Source: Nocardiopsis suaedae
GTDB taxonomy: Bacteria; Actinomycetota; Actinomycetes; Streptosporangiales; Streptosporangiaceae
Direction of reading: 5' to 3'
Assembly: GCF_027706745.1 (NCBI RefSeq)
Contig: NZ_JAQFWP010000048.1
Location: 1-54,463 of the forward strand
Length of the DNA: 54,463 nucleotides
The notes under the pieces were generated by a model. The model was not told the DNA's origin. It worked only from the letters and a program-made list of their open reading frames with translations, and made no database searches. This document shows positions 16,677-25,243 of the stretch, in pieces. Position numbers and translations under genes: made by a program. Position 1 is the first letter of the stretch. The number at the start of each line of letters is the position of its first letter.

Positions 16677-17048
16677 TCACGTCGGGCTCACCTCCCTTCC
16701 GGTCAGAGCGGGCTGCCTTGCCGCTTCGGCGAGCAGCGCCTTGAGGTGGGGAGCGGAGGGGACCGGGCGCAGGCCCGGATGTCCGGGGGCTCGTGGTGCG
16801 GCCCAGACCCAGCGGATCACCCCGTTGGGCATCACCGTGTCCGCGCCGAACACCCAATCGGCGCCGTAGACCCTGCGGAGTTCATCGAGCTCGCCGTGGA
16901 CCCTCAGGGCGTCACGCAGCATCGACTCGGTGGGAGCGACCACCGTCTCGATCCGCCCCGGAAGTTCAGGATGGGGGCGGTGCGCCACGTGTAGCACCTT
17001 GTGCCGGTCGCTGCTGGACTTCACCCTCGCGACGTCCCACCCGTTCAT
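16677..17048 (-). CDS. Hypothetical protein of the RiPP locus
   Basis: Encodes 123 residues from ATG 17048, overlapping the previous stop (ATGA). I recognise no family. The sequence has a mixed alpha/beta look with a helix (SMLRDALRVHGELDELRRVYGADWVFGAD) and an aromatic strand (GVIRWVWAA). There is no signal peptide or membrane segment. It is translationally coupled to the 86-aa gene upstream, and two hairpins separate it from the radical SAM gene. Confidence 0.65.
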   Translation of the reverse strand: MNGWDVARVKSSSDRHKVLHVAHRPHPELPGRIETVVAPTESMLRDALRVHGELDELRRVYGADWVFGADTVMPNGVIRWVWAAPRAPGHPGLRPVPSAPHLKALLAEAARQPALTGREVSPT

Positions 17049-17305
17049 CGCGACAGCGCCGCCACGATCACCGCCACCTGTTCGGCGGTCAGCACACGTC
17101 CGGCGCGCTTCCCCGGGCTGCGGAGCTTCCTGCGGAGCTCAGCGGATGAATTGGCGACGATGGTCGGCTCCACGTCATCATCGACGAGCCGAGTGGCGAC
17201 CAGGGTTTTACCACTGCGCGAGCGCCAGATCCGCCAGTCCGGGAAGTCATCCCGGATCCTGTCCAGATCCTCGCTACACCAGGTCGCAGGGGATACCGAG
17301 TCCAT
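17045..17305 (-). CDS. Hypothetical small protein of the RiPP locus
   Basis: Encodes 86 residues from ATG 17305. The first half (LDRIRDDFPDWRIWRSRSGKTLVATRL) resembles the small proteins found beside XRE regulators in actinomycetes, where an Asp/Phe-Pro-x-Trp-x-Ile segment is common; that is a recollection of pattern, not a family assignment. The C-terminus has a basic helix. It is followed by the 123-aa gene with a 4-nt overlap, and lies 57 nt downstream of the XRE/TPR regulator. Confidence 0.65.
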   Translation of the reverse strand: MDSVSPATWCSEDLDRIRDDFPDWRIWRSRSGKTLVATRLVDDDVEPTIVANSSAELRRKLRSPGKRAGRVLTAEQVAVIVAALSR

Positions 17306-17362
17306 GTACGGACGCTAAGACGCCCAGGCGTGACTGGAGCGCACAGAATGTGCGCCTTCGCT

Positions 17363-18604
17363 TCACGCCTGCAGAATCCCCACCTTCTCGGCCAAGAGGC
17401 TCGCGCGCTCTCGTCTGCGCGGGTCGCGCGAATCCATCTCCTCCATCAGGATCTTGCGTGCGTAGCCGTTGTAGCGGATCGTCTCCGGGGCCGCTTCGTG
17501 GGCCGCGTCCAGCACCCGCACGGCCGCCTCGGGCTGGGCGTCCAAATAGTAGGCTCTGGCTTGTTCGATCTCGTGGCGTGCCCTGCGGGGACGGGAGGGG
17601 ATCGAGGCCGGGTCGGCGGCGCGGGCTTGGCGCACCGATTCGCCGCCGGCGCGTAGTTCGACGGCGATCGTGGTCGCGTGCGCTCCCATGATCGACCTAG
17701 AGAAGCTGGTCACCGGGTGGTAGTAGGAAGCGGGAAGCGTCTCGGCAAGCTGTTCGGCGTGGTCCAAGCGGCCTCGGGCCACCCCGGCCTCACCACGTCG
17801 TGCGGCTGTGTATCCGGCTTCGAACACCAGCGCACCCCACATGGCCCGCTCTGGCGTCTCGGCTTCGACGGCGTGCTGTTCCAGGACGGGAAGGGTCTGG
17901 GCCGTGACGGTGTCGGCGGCGTCCCAGTCGCCGGCGTCTCTGTGGGCCTGTGCCATCAGCCACGCCGCAATCCCAAGGGCGTGCACGTCGCCCGAGTCTT
18001 GGGCGGCGACCATCCCCCGTTCGGCCACTCTCCAGAGCAGGTCCTGTGCGGGTTGGTAAGCGAGAAAGAACTGGGACAAGGCGTAGACCTCGGCCAGGAT
18101 GGCTTGGGCCCGGCGTCGCGTGGCCGGATCTTCTTCCTGATGGGCTGCTAGTTGGGCGTCTGTGATCAAGTCCGGCAGCAGGCGCCCGAGAACCTCGCGG
18201 TGGAAGGGCGACCGGTGGCGGGCGCTCCACGCCTGGTCGAGTCGGGCACGCAGGTGGGCCACCGGCGGTGCGGGTGCCGAAGTCAGAGCAGGCAGGGAGT
18301 TGACGGCATCGCGTACTGCACCCAGGCGAGGGTGGCCGGGGCCTGTGATGAGTTCGCGCTTGAGCGGTTGGCCCCCTGCGAGGTCGGAAAGATTGCGCAG
18401 ACGTAGCACCTCGGCCATGCGCAGCACGACTGACAGCTTCGGCTCGGACAGGCGCCCCGTCTCGAGTGCGCGCACCCAGGATGCGGTTCGGCCCATGAGC
18501 CCGCCGAAGACTTCGCGGCTCATGCCGCGGCGGGTGCGCAGGATCTTCAGGCGTTGGCCGAACGTGATGTCTTCGGGCACGTCCGGGCTGGGGTCGAGGG
18601 ACAT
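17363..18604 (-). CDS. XRE-family regulator with C-terminal TPR-like helical region
   Basis: Encodes 413 residues. ATG 18604 (MSLDPSPDVPEDITFGQRL) is preferred because an AAAGGCAGG lies upstream and the HTH then begins at about residue 12; the frame extends further but without a binding site. The HTH (LKILRTRRGMSREVFGGLMGRTASWVRALETGRL) is followed by about 320 residues of Ala/Leu/Arg-rich repeats of TPR type. Such regulators often control the biosynthetic genes beside them in actinomycetes. It heads the minus-strand run that leads to the radical SAM, precursor, GNAT and APH genes and is the likely regulator. Confidence 0.85.
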   Translation of the reverse strand: MSLDPSPDVPEDITFGQRLKILRTRRGMSREVFGGLMGRTASWVRALETGRLSEPKLSVVLRMAEVLRLRNLSDLAGGQPLKRELITGPGHPRLGAVRDAVNSLPALTSAPAPPVAHLRARLDQAWSARHRSPFHREVLGRLLPDLITDAQLAAHQEEDPATRRRAQAILAEVYALSQFFLAYQPAQDLLWRVAERGMVAAQDSGDVHALGIAAWLMAQAHRDAGDWDAADTVTAQTLPVLEQHAVEAETPERAMWGALVFEAGYTAARRGEAGVARGRLDHAEQLAETLPASYYHPVTSFSRSIMGAHATTIAVELRAGGESVRQARAADPASIPSRPRRARHEIEQARAYYLDAQPEAAVRVLDAAHEAAPETIRYNGYARKILMEEMDSRDPRRRERASLLAEKVGILQA

Positions 18605-19194
18605 GCAGGGCCTGCCTTTCTGGCGCGTGGCACCCCCAGGATAGGCAGAGATCCGCGCTTGCCGAGGGGGGAGGGGCGACGGAGTCAGCATTCCAGTGGG
18701 TGGGACCTGCATAGGCGGTCACCTGCTGGCATGGTTGCCGGTCGTCCTCCTTGGAGCGAGGTAGGAGGGTGGGGTGTTCTCCGTGGCAGCAGAGTAGGTG
18801 TCGGCTGACCTGAGCAGGTGAGTGTATGGAGGGCGAGCCGCACCGGGTGCCCTCTACGTAAATGCAGTCGCCTCAATTTTTACCTGCGAGATCGTTGGTG
18901 TGGGTGGCATGGACTGCTTCTTGATTGGGCTGTGTGTGTGCTTGACTTCATTTCTGTTATTTTCTTGCGTTGGTGGCTTCGGAGTGTCGTTCTGAGGGCG
19001 GAGTGTGATCTTCTCTGTAGAGAGGTTGCGAGACGCGAGATGAAGGTTCAATCCCCTCGCATAATTGGCTTACGTTTCGGTAAGATCGGTCTTATGGGTC
19101 CCCTGTAAATGGAGTTATGCCTTTGATGTCGGATGGTGGCTGCGTTACTGTCAGGCTTCCCTGAGTGATGGTGCAATTGCTGGTGGGGGAGCCG
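18605..19194. other. Long AT-richer intergenic region left of the Tad locus
   Basis: About 590 nt separate the minus-strand XRE regulator from the plus-strand lipoprotein gene. From about 18860 to 19100 the sequence is clearly richer in A and T than its surroundings. A small dyad CTTAC..GTAAG occurs near 19071-19086. The open frame across 18818-19108 is rich in Cys, Trp and Arg with atypical codons and is probably noncoding. Promoters for both flanking operons must lie here, but I cannot place -35/-10 boxes with confidence. Confidence 0.4.
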
Positions 19195-19722
19195 ATGAGC
19201 CTGAGCCGTGCCATAGCGGGACTGCTGGTCGCCATCAGCGCTGCAGCCTGCACTGCGTCTCCCGAGGAGGCACCGCAGGACGAGCCCTCATCGACGTCTC
19301 CCTCGCCCACCGCGTCGCCGGATCCGGGTGAAGCGGTCTTGGACGCCTACGAAGGTCTGTGGGGCGTCATCGTCAACGCCTCGAGGACTACCGACCCGGA
19401 CTTCTCGGAACTGGACAATTATGCCGAAGGGCAGGCCGCTGAGCTTGCCCAGCACGGTCTGGGAGCCGAGGCGGAGGAAGGCGTCGTCGCGCGCGGGGCG
19501 CCTACTCACGACCCTGAGGTCACGTCGCTGGAAGAGACCTCCGCAGAGATCGAAGACTGCATGGACTCCAGCGAATGGCTCCGGGAGGATGCCGAGACTG
19601 GTGAACTGATCGAGGAGTCGCCGAGTGAACCGCTGCTCCGGAAGGTAGAGGCCACGGCTGGATTCGACGGGCTCGTGTGGCGCATCTCGGAGATGCGTAT
19701 CTACGAGCAGGGATCATGCTGA
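19195..19722 (+). CDS. Putative lipoprotein at the head of the Tad locus
   Basis: Encodes 175 residues from ATG 19195 (GGGGGAG just upstream; a longer start at 19165/19168 is possible). A signal peptide with a lipobox (LLVAISAAAC) is followed by a Ser/Thr/Pro-rich linker and an acidic globular part of about 120 residues. It is likely anchored on the outer face of the membrane. Similar small lipoproteins with a single NTF2-like domain precede secretion loci in actinomycetes; I cannot confirm the fold. It overlaps the next gene by 7 nt. Confidence 0.75.
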   Translation: MSLSRAIAGLLVAISAAACTASPEEAPQDEPSSTSPSPTASPDPGEAVLDAYEGLWGVIVNASRTTDPDFSELDNYAEGQAAELAQHGLGAEAEEGVVARGAPTHDPEVTSLEETSAEIEDCMDSSEWLREDAETGELIEESPSEPLLRKVEATAGFDGLVWRISEMRIYEQGSC

Positions 19723-20579
19723 GGCGAGTCGGCGGCCCGATAGCTCTCTGCGCCGCGGTCGTCCTTATCCCCGCAGGTGTCGCCTGGGCTGATCCACCTG
19801 ACTACTTTTCAGGCCAGGTCGAATGCGGGAGCGATGGAAAAGGCCCTGGATGCGACGTCGGGGCCGAGTCCGGTGAAGGGTCGCCTGGGCGCGGGGGCGG
19901 CGGTGGCAGCCGAGGCAGTGGCTCGAGCGGTGCCGCCGAGCGGGGTGGGGCGCCCGTCCCCGGCGGCGGTGGCGTCTACGCCGGAACGGTGTGCACGGAA
20001 CCAGGCGCTGCCGTCCAGGACTGCACCACCACCCTCGCGGTGCCTGGTGGAGAAGCAGGTGGCGGAGGCGATGGGGGCGAACCGGCCTTCGACCCCGTCG
20101 CCCTCGCCGACCAAGCCCGCGACGCGATGCACCTCCCTCGCCCCGGCCTGAACACCTCGCCCAGGGCGGACGCCCCGGTACTGGTGCAGGTCCCGGTCTG
20201 GCTGTGGGTCGACGAAGCGGCATGGGAACCCGTGACGGCCGAAGCCGAAGTCGCCGGCGGAGCCGTCTCGGTGACCGCGACCCCGACGTCGGCGGACTGG
20301 TCCATGGGTGACGGCGAGGTCGTCACCTGCTCCGGGCCCGGCCGCCCCTACGACCCCGGGCGCGACGATCCCGCCTCCGCCTCTCCCGACTGCGGCCACA
20401 CCTACACCCGCGCCTCCACCGGCGGCTACACGGTCGAGGTGGAGGTGACCTGGTCGGTGAGCTGGGAGGCGACCGACGGTACCGGCGGTGAACTCGCCCC
20501 GCTGTTCACCGAAGCCGACACCGAGGTGGACGTCGTGGAATCCCAAGGGCTGGTGCAGACGCGAGCCGCGGCCCCCTGA
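19716..20579 (+). CDS. Secreted protein with Gly-rich linker, Tad locus
   Basis: Encodes 287 residues from ATG 19716, inside the end of the previous gene. A signal peptide (MLRRVGGPIALCAAVVLIPAGVAWA) leads to a Gly/Ser-rich segment (about 50-85) and then a beta-rich region (about 150-270) with APVLVQVPVWLWVDEAAWEPVTAEAEV and GYTVEVEVTWSVSWEA. This layout matches the secreted 'ATP/GTP-binding protein'-labelled family found beside actinomycete Tad or conjugation genes, although it has no P-loop. Probably a surface component of the pilus machinery; exact role unknown. Confidence 0.75.
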   Translation: MLRRVGGPIALCAAVVLIPAGVAWADPPDYFSGQVECGSDGKGPGCDVGAESGEGSPGRGGGGGSRGSGSSGAAERGGAPVPGGGGVYAGTVCTEPGAAVQDCTTTLAVPGGEAGGGGDGGEPAFDPVALADQARDAMHLPRPGLNTSPRADAPVLVQVPVWLWVDEAAWEPVTAEAEVAGGAVSVTATPTSADWSMGDGEVVTCSGPGRPYDPGRDDPASASPDCGHTYTRASTGGYTVEVEVTWSVSWEATDGTGGELAPLFTEADTEVDVVESQGLVQTRAAAP

Positions 20580-20617
20580 GACCCCGCGCCCACGAGAGCT
20601 GTCGAAGGAGTACGGCA

Positions 20618-21259
20618 ATGACGCAACCAGACGGCCGCGGCTCAAAGCTCCGGCTCAAGGCCGGGGCGCGCCGATGGCGCCGACTGGCCGCAGGGCTGGT
20701 GCTGATGGCACTCGGCGCCGTCGCAGCCGGCGCCGCACTCGACCGGAGCGACGACCGAAGCGGATACGTGGCCGCCGCACGCGACCTTCCCGCCGGACGC
20801 TTCCTGGAATCCGGCGACCTGCAGGTGGTTCACATCGCCGGTGCCGACGCGCTGTCCGCCGTCCCTGTCGAAGAGCGCGACGGCCTTGTCGGCCAACGCC
20901 TGTCCACCGCGGTCCCCGAACGGTCGCTGATCCCCTCCGAATCCGTCACCGCCGAACCCGCGCACCTGGAGGACGGGGAGGCCGCCATCGGGGCGGTCCT
21001 GTCGCCCGCGCAGTTCCCCGCCTCCCTCCAGGAAGGCGCACAGGTCTCGGCGATCATCTCCGAACAGGGCGACGGTGAAGGCGACGCTGAGACCGTCGGC
21101 GTCCCGGCGAGAGTCCAGGCTATCCACGCTCCGTCCGGCGACGCCTCGGAACCCACCCGCGTCGAGCTTGTCGTCGACGCCGCGGATGCCGCTCGCGTCG
21201 CCCAGGCCGCCGCAGCCGAGGCCCTGTCGGTCGTTGAAGTCGGCGGAGGCGTCCCATGA
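20618..21259 (+). CDS. SAF-domain, CpaB-like pilus assembly protein
   Basis: Encodes 213 residues from ATG 20618 (GAAGGAG 7 nt upstream). A single N-terminal membrane anchor (RLAAGLVLMALGAVAAGAAL) is followed by a SAF domain beginning YVAAARDLPAGRFLESGDLQVV, with GLVGQRLSTAVPERSLIPSESV, the usual CpaB/RcpC pattern. CpaB helps form the periplasmic/cell-wall part of Tad pili. It overlaps the CpaE-like gene (ATGA). Confidence 0.85.
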   Translation: MTQPDGRGSKLRLKAGARRWRRLAAGLVLMALGAVAAGAALDRSDDRSGYVAAARDLPAGRFLESGDLQVVHIAGADALSAVPVEERDGLVGQRLSTAVPERSLIPSESVTAEPAHLEDGEAAIGAVLSPAQFPASLQEGAQVSAIISEQGDGEGDAETVGVPARVQAIHAPSGDASEPTRVELVVDAADAARVAQAAAAEALSVVEVGGGVP

Positions 21260-21990
21260 CCCGGGTGGCTGCGGTCTGCTCGCTCAGCGGCGCGCCCGGG
21301 GCCACCACTCTGGCCCTGGCACTGGCCGCCGCCTGGCCGGAACCAGAAACCGCGACGGTGATCGAGGCCGACGCCTCCGGAGGAGACATCGCGGCCTGGC
21401 GCCACCTTCCCGCCTCCCCCGGACTGGTCGAGCTAGCCGCTGCCTCCCGCCTTGACGGTTCTCAACGCCGTGCTCGCCCCGAGAACTTCACCCAGGTACT
21501 TCCTGGCGGTCTGCGTGCCTGCACCGCACCGTCGTCCGCCGACCGCGCCGCCAACGCCGTCGCCCTGCTGGCCGAGAACACAGAGGTGTTGAACTCGGGG
21601 AACGGGATCGTGGTCGTGGACCTGGGGCGGATGGCCCCGAGGTCGCCGGCCGTGCGCCTGGCCGCCGCTGCTCACGCAACTCTCCTGGTTGCCAACGACG
21701 ACGTCGCACACCTCAAACGGGTCCGAGACGCTCTTCCCGCTCTGAGGGCCGGGATCTCGAATCTCGAGTTGGCGGTCACGACCGGCCCGCACGACGACGC
21801 GGTCCTGCAAGAAGCCATAGGCGCGCCAGTACGAGCGCGCATCCCCGCCGATCGCCCGTCCGCGAGCCTGCTGCGCGGCGACTCGGTACCCCCGCGACGG
21901 TGGAGTCGGCGGCCCCTGCTCGCTGCGGCCCGGCGACTCGCAGCGGAGCTCGACCTGCAGATGAACTCCAGGGCGGTGAGCGCCCCATGA
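21256..21990 (+). CDS. CpaE/MinD-like P-loop protein with altered Walker A
   Basis: Encodes 244 residues. The protein begins MTRVAAVCSLSGAPGATTLALALAAAWP: the position of the deviant Walker A (normally KGGxGKTT) reads SGAPGATT, so the usual lysines are missing. The later VVVDLGR matches a Walker B strand and LLVANDDVAHLKRV the CpaE-like middle. CpaE proteins position the Tad machine. The start overlaps the CpaB-like gene and the stop overlaps tadA, so this is a tightly coupled operon. Nucleotide binding may be weak or lost; the same loss occurs in other actinomycete homologues as far as I recall. Confidence 0.8.
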   Translation: MTRVAAVCSLSGAPGATTLALALAAAWPEPETATVIEADASGGDIAAWRHLPASPGLVELAAASRLDGSQRRARPENFTQVLPGGLRACTAPSSADRAANAVALLAENTEVLNSGNGIVVVDLGRMAPRSPAVRLAAAAHATLLVANDDVAHLKRVRDALPALRAGISNLELAVTTGPHDDAVLQEAIGAPVRARIPADRPSASLLRGDSVPPRRWSRRPLLAAARRLAAELDLQMNSRAVSAP

Positions 21991-23297
21991 GCACCGAGGA
22001 GCTGGTGGCCCGGTGGGTCCGCTACACCAGCGGTGAAGCCCTGCGCCGCCTCAGCGCGACCGTTCACCTCGACGACGCGGAAATCCCCGAGGACTTCGCG
22101 GCCCGGGCCGAGCGCGTCATCCGCGAGGTCCTCGACCAGGCCGCCCAACGGGCGCTGGCCCGCGGTGACCGCGTGCTCAGCCGCGAGGTCGAGCAACAGG
22201 TCCTGCAAGCGACCCTGGCCCAGGTATGCGGCACCGGCCCCCTCCAGGACCTCCTGGACGACCCCGACATCGAGAACATCAACCTGACCGGCACGCAGGT
22301 CTGGGTCCGCTACGCCGACGGGCGCCGCGAGAGGCGGCCGCCGATCGTGGCCACACCCGACGAGCTGGTCGCCCTGGTGCGCCGGATCGCCTCCGAATCC
22401 CCCGCCGGGGAGCGCCGCTTCGACCCGGCCGCCCCGATCCTCGACATGCCCCTGCGCGACGGCTCCCGGATGAACGCCGTGATGGACGTGGTCCACACCC
22501 CCTCGGTGTCGATCCGCCGCCACCGCCACCGGACCACCACCCTTCGCGAACTCCGCAAGCTGGGCACCCTCGACGACGCGGCCGCCGGACTGCTCGGTGC
22601 TGCGGTGCGCTCCCGCCGCAACATCGTCATCACCGGCGGAACCGGAGCCGGAAAGACCACCCTGCTGCGGGCCCTGGCATCCCACATCCCGCCGGACGAG
22701 CGCATCGTGACCATCGAAGACGTCCCCGAGCTCGGGCTGGAGCGCGACCCCCATGCCCACCCGGACGCCGTCGCCCTGCACGCCCGCCCGCCCAACGTCG
22801 AAGGCGCCGGCGAGGTCACCGTCGCCGAACTCGTCCGGGCGGCCCTGCGCATGAGCCCGGACCGGGTGATCGTGGGCGAGACCCGCGGCCACGAGACGGT
22901 CCCGCTGCTCAACGCGATGAGCCAGGGCAACGACGGCAGCCTGACCACCCTGCACGCCGCCTCATCGGACGGCGCGTTCGCCAAGCTCGGCGCCTATGCG
23001 GCCCAGTCCGCCGAGCGCCTCCCGCTCGACGCCACCTGCCTGCTCATCGCCACCGCCGTGCACCTGGTCGTACACATCTCTGCCACCCCTACCGGGGAAC
23101 GCGTGGTCACCAGCATCCGCGAGGTCGTCGGCGCCGAAGGCCCGCGCGTGGCCTCCAACGAGATCTACCGCCGCTCCCGGGAGGCGGGACGGCTACCGGC
23201 CGCCCCGCCGAGCCCGCCCACCATCGACGTGCTCACCGCTGCGGGCTTCGACATCGCCCGCCTGGTCGAACCCGACATGCAGGGGTGGTCCGGGTGA
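21987..23297 (+). CDS. tadA: TadA/CpaF secretion ATPase
   Basis: Encodes 436 residues from ATG 21987 (ATGA overlap with the preceding stop); an upstream in-frame start within the previous gene is disfavoured. Walker A GGTGAGKTT lies near residues 216-224, and the downstream VIVGETRGHE (about 293-302), an Asp-box-like DERIVTIEDVPELGL and a His-box (LTTLHAAS) are complete. TadA powers assembly of Flp/Tad pili as a hexameric cytoplasmic ATPase. It shares an overlapping stop/start with tadB. Confidence 0.93.
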   Translation: MSTEELVARWVRYTSGEALRRLSATVHLDDAEIPEDFAARAERVIREVLDQAAQRALARGDRVLSREVEQQVLQATLAQVCGTGPLQDLLDDPDIENINLTGTQVWVRYADGRRERRPPIVATPDELVALVRRIASESPAGERRFDPAAPILDMPLRDGSRMNAVMDVVHTPSVSIRRHRHRTTTLRELRKLGTLDDAAAGLLGAAVRSRRNIVITGGTGAGKTTLLRALASHIPPDERIVTIEDVPELGLERDPHAHPDAVALHARPPNVEGAGEVTVAELVRAALRMSPDRVIVGETRGHETVPLLNAMSQGNDGSLTTLHAASSDGAFAKLGAYAAQSAERLPLDATCLLIATAVHLVVHISATPTGERVVTSIREVVGAEGPRVASNEIYRRSREAGRLPAAPPSPPTIDVLTAAGFDIARLVEPDMQGWSG

Positions 23298-24166
23298 CCG
23301 CCGCAGCCCTGATCGGCATTGCCGGAGGAGCGGCCGTCGGCGGCGGCCTATGGCTCACGCTCAACGGCGCCTTTGCCGCCGTCGAAGGCAACGCTCGTGA
23401 GCGCAAGGCCCTGGACGTCAGGAGCTTGCTCACCGACCGCCGCCGCGCCCTGCGCGCCGTCGGCGTCCTCGGTGCCGCAGCGGCGGCCTGGGCGGTGACC
23501 GGCTGGCCCGTGGCCGCTCTGCTCGCGGCCGCGGCGGCCTGGTGGCTGCCCGACCTGCTGGGCCCTGACCGCGAGCACCACGAGCGGCTGGAGCGCATCG
23601 AGGCCGTGGCGGCCTGGACCGAACAGGTGCGCGACCTGATGTCGGCGGCATCGGGCCTGCAGAGCGCCATCACCGCCACCGCTCCCATCGCTCCGGCTTC
23701 CATCCGGGAGCACGTGGTGCGCCTGGCCGAGCGGATCCGCACCGACCACCCGCACAAGACGCTGACGGAGTTCGCCGAAGCCGTCGACACCCCGACCGCG
23801 GACCTGGTGGCCGCCGCCCTGAGCAACGCGGCCACCCGGCACGCGGCCGACCTCGGGGCGCTGCTGTCCGGGCTGGCCGAGGCGACCCGGGAACAAGCCG
23901 CGATGCTCGTACGCGTGGCCGCCACCCGGGCCCGGGTGCACACCGCGATGCGCATCATCACCGCCACCACCCTGGCCCTGGCGGTCCTCCTCCTGGTCTT
24001 CAACCCGACCTACCTGGCCCCCTACGACGGCGCACTCGGACAGCTCGTGCTGGCCGGCATCGGCGCGCTCTGGGCACTCGCCCTGACCTGGCTCGCCCGG
24101 CTGTCGAGAACCGACCTCGGACCACGCGTGCTGCGCGCCGAGCCCCATGCGCAGGTGAGCACATGA
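23294..24166 (+). CDS. tadB: TadB-like inner-membrane platform protein
   Basis: Encodes 290 residues from GTG 23294 (GTGA overlap). Hydrophobic segments occur at the N-terminus (AALIGIAGGAAVGGGLWLTL), at about residues 55-90, and two at the C-terminus (TATTLALAVLLLVF and LVLAGIGALWALALTWL). The cytoplasmic middle has the T2SSF pattern (RDLMSAASGLQSAITATA). It pairs with TadC as the membrane platform for TadA. Confidence 0.88.
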   Translation: MTAAALIGIAGGAAVGGGLWLTLNGAFAAVEGNARERKALDVRSLLTDRRRALRAVGVLGAAAAAWAVTGWPVAALLAAAAAWWLPDLLGPDREHHERLERIEAVAAWTEQVRDLMSAASGLQSAITATAPIAPASIREHVVRLAERIRTDHPHKTLTEFAEAVDTPTADLVAAALSNAATRHAADLGALLSGLAEATREQAAMLVRVAATRARVHTAMRIITATTLALAVLLLVFNPTYLAPYDGALGQLVLAGIGALWALALTWLARLSRTDLGPRVLRAEPHAQVST

Positions 24167-25053
24167 GCCCTCTCCTCCTCGCCGGGATCGGCGGCATGCT
24201 CATCGGCGCCGGAGCCTGGGTGCTCATCGCCGTGCGGTGGGCGCGCCCGAGCCTGGCCGACCTCCTGACCGAGCCCCCACCGCCGCGCCCCGCGCCCTCC
24301 GCGGTGTCGGCGGGCGGTTGGGCGGCCCGCCTCGGAAGCCGAGGGATCCCTGTACTCGCGGCCATGGGGCTACCCACCATGCGGACGCGCGCCCGACTTG
24401 TCCTCTGCGAGCGCGACGTTCCCTCCTACCTGGCGGAGAAGACCACCACCGCCCTGGTCGGAGTGGCGCTCCCGCCCTTGGTCGGGGCAGTTGCAACGGT
24501 GGCCGGCGTGCCCATCGCGCCGCTGCCCGGCTTCCTGCTGTGGGCCCTGGCCGCAGGCGTACTCTGGCTGGCCCCGGACCTGTCCCTGCGCGACGAAGCC
24601 GCCAAGCGGCGTACGGAGATGCGCCAGACCGTCGCCGCATTCGCCGACCTGGTCGTCGTCGCCCTCGCCGGCGGCGCCGGAGTCAGCGGGGCCCTGGACG
24701 AGGCGTCCCGCACCGGGGGCACGGCCATGGCGCGCATCCGGATCGCCCTGCGCGCCGCCGCCCTGCGCCGCGACCCGCCATGGTCCGCCCTCCGAGACCT
24801 CGGAGACCGCTACGACCTGGACGAGTTCAACGAGCTCGCCGCCAGCCTCCAACTCGCCGGAACCGACGGCGCCCGCGTCCGAGCCTCCCTGGCCGCCAAA
24901 GCGCGCTCCCTGCGCACCCGCCACCTGGCGGCCCTCGACGCCCAGGCCCAAGCCGCCACCGAACGCATGAGCCTGCCGGTCGTCCTCCTGTTCGCCGGGT
25001 TCCTCGTCCTCGTCGGCTACCCGGCGCTCAGCCTCATCCTCACCAGCCTCTGA
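24163..25053 (+). CDS. tadC: TadC-like inner-membrane platform protein
   Basis: Encodes 296 residues (ATGA overlap with tadB). Membrane segments at residues 1-22, about 97-135, and the C-terminus (LPVVLLFAGFLVLVGYPALSLILTSL) flank a cytoplasmic T2SSF domain (TVAAFADLVVVALAGGAGVSGALDEA). This is the usual TadC layout. It is followed after 13 nt by the Flp-like pilin gene. Confidence 0.88.
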   Translation: MSPLLLAGIGGMLIGAGAWVLIAVRWARPSLADLLTEPPPPRPAPSAVSAGGWAARLGSRGIPVLAAMGLPTMRTRARLVLCERDVPSYLAEKTTTALVGVALPPLVGAVATVAGVPIAPLPGFLLWALAAGVLWLAPDLSLRDEAAKRRTEMRQTVAAFADLVVVALAGGAGVSGALDEASRTGGTAMARIRIALRAAALRRDPPWSALRDLGDRYDLDEFNELAASLQLAGTDGARVRASLAAKARSLRTRHLAALDAQAQAATERMSLPVVLLFAGFLVLVGYPALSLILTSL

Positions 25054-25066
25054 CGGAGATATCCCC

Positions 25067-25243
25067 ATGCACCGCTCCCACACCGTGTTCCCGCTACGGC
25101 CCCGCCGCCCCGACTCGGGTTACTCCACCGAATCCGTCGTCGTCATCGCCCTGCTGGTCGGCCTGGCCATCGCGGTCTTCGCCGTACTCACCCCCGCCGT
25201 CACCGACAAGGCTGACGAGATCGTCAGCATGCTCTCCGAATGA
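25067..25243 (+). CDS. Flp-like major pilin candidate
   Basis: Encodes 58 residues from ATG 25067, with GGAGA about 8 nt upstream. A basic leader of about 17 residues (ending RRPDSG) is followed by YSTESVVVIALLVGLAIAVFAVL and a short helix (TDKADEIVSML). The Gly before the hydrophobic helix and a Glu at +4 resemble the prepilin peptidase site of Flp pilins (G/xxxxEY, Glu at +5), with an off-by-one Glu. Position between tadC and tadE supports the call. No prepilin peptidase gene is seen in the window. The stop overlaps the next start. Confidence 0.75.
   Translation: MHRSHTVFPLRPRRPDSGYSTESVVVIALLVGLAIAVFAVLTPAVTDKADEIVSMLSE

Noticed and set aside
18818-19108. Plus-strand frame of 96 codons ahead of the lipoprotein gene
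   Set aside because: AT-rich with atypical codons, no ribosome binding site, Trp/Cys/Arg-rich; judged noncoding.
22226-23293. Upstream extension of the tadB frame
   Set aside because: Arg/Pro-rich and overlaps tadA completely; GTG 23294 gives the correct TadB start.
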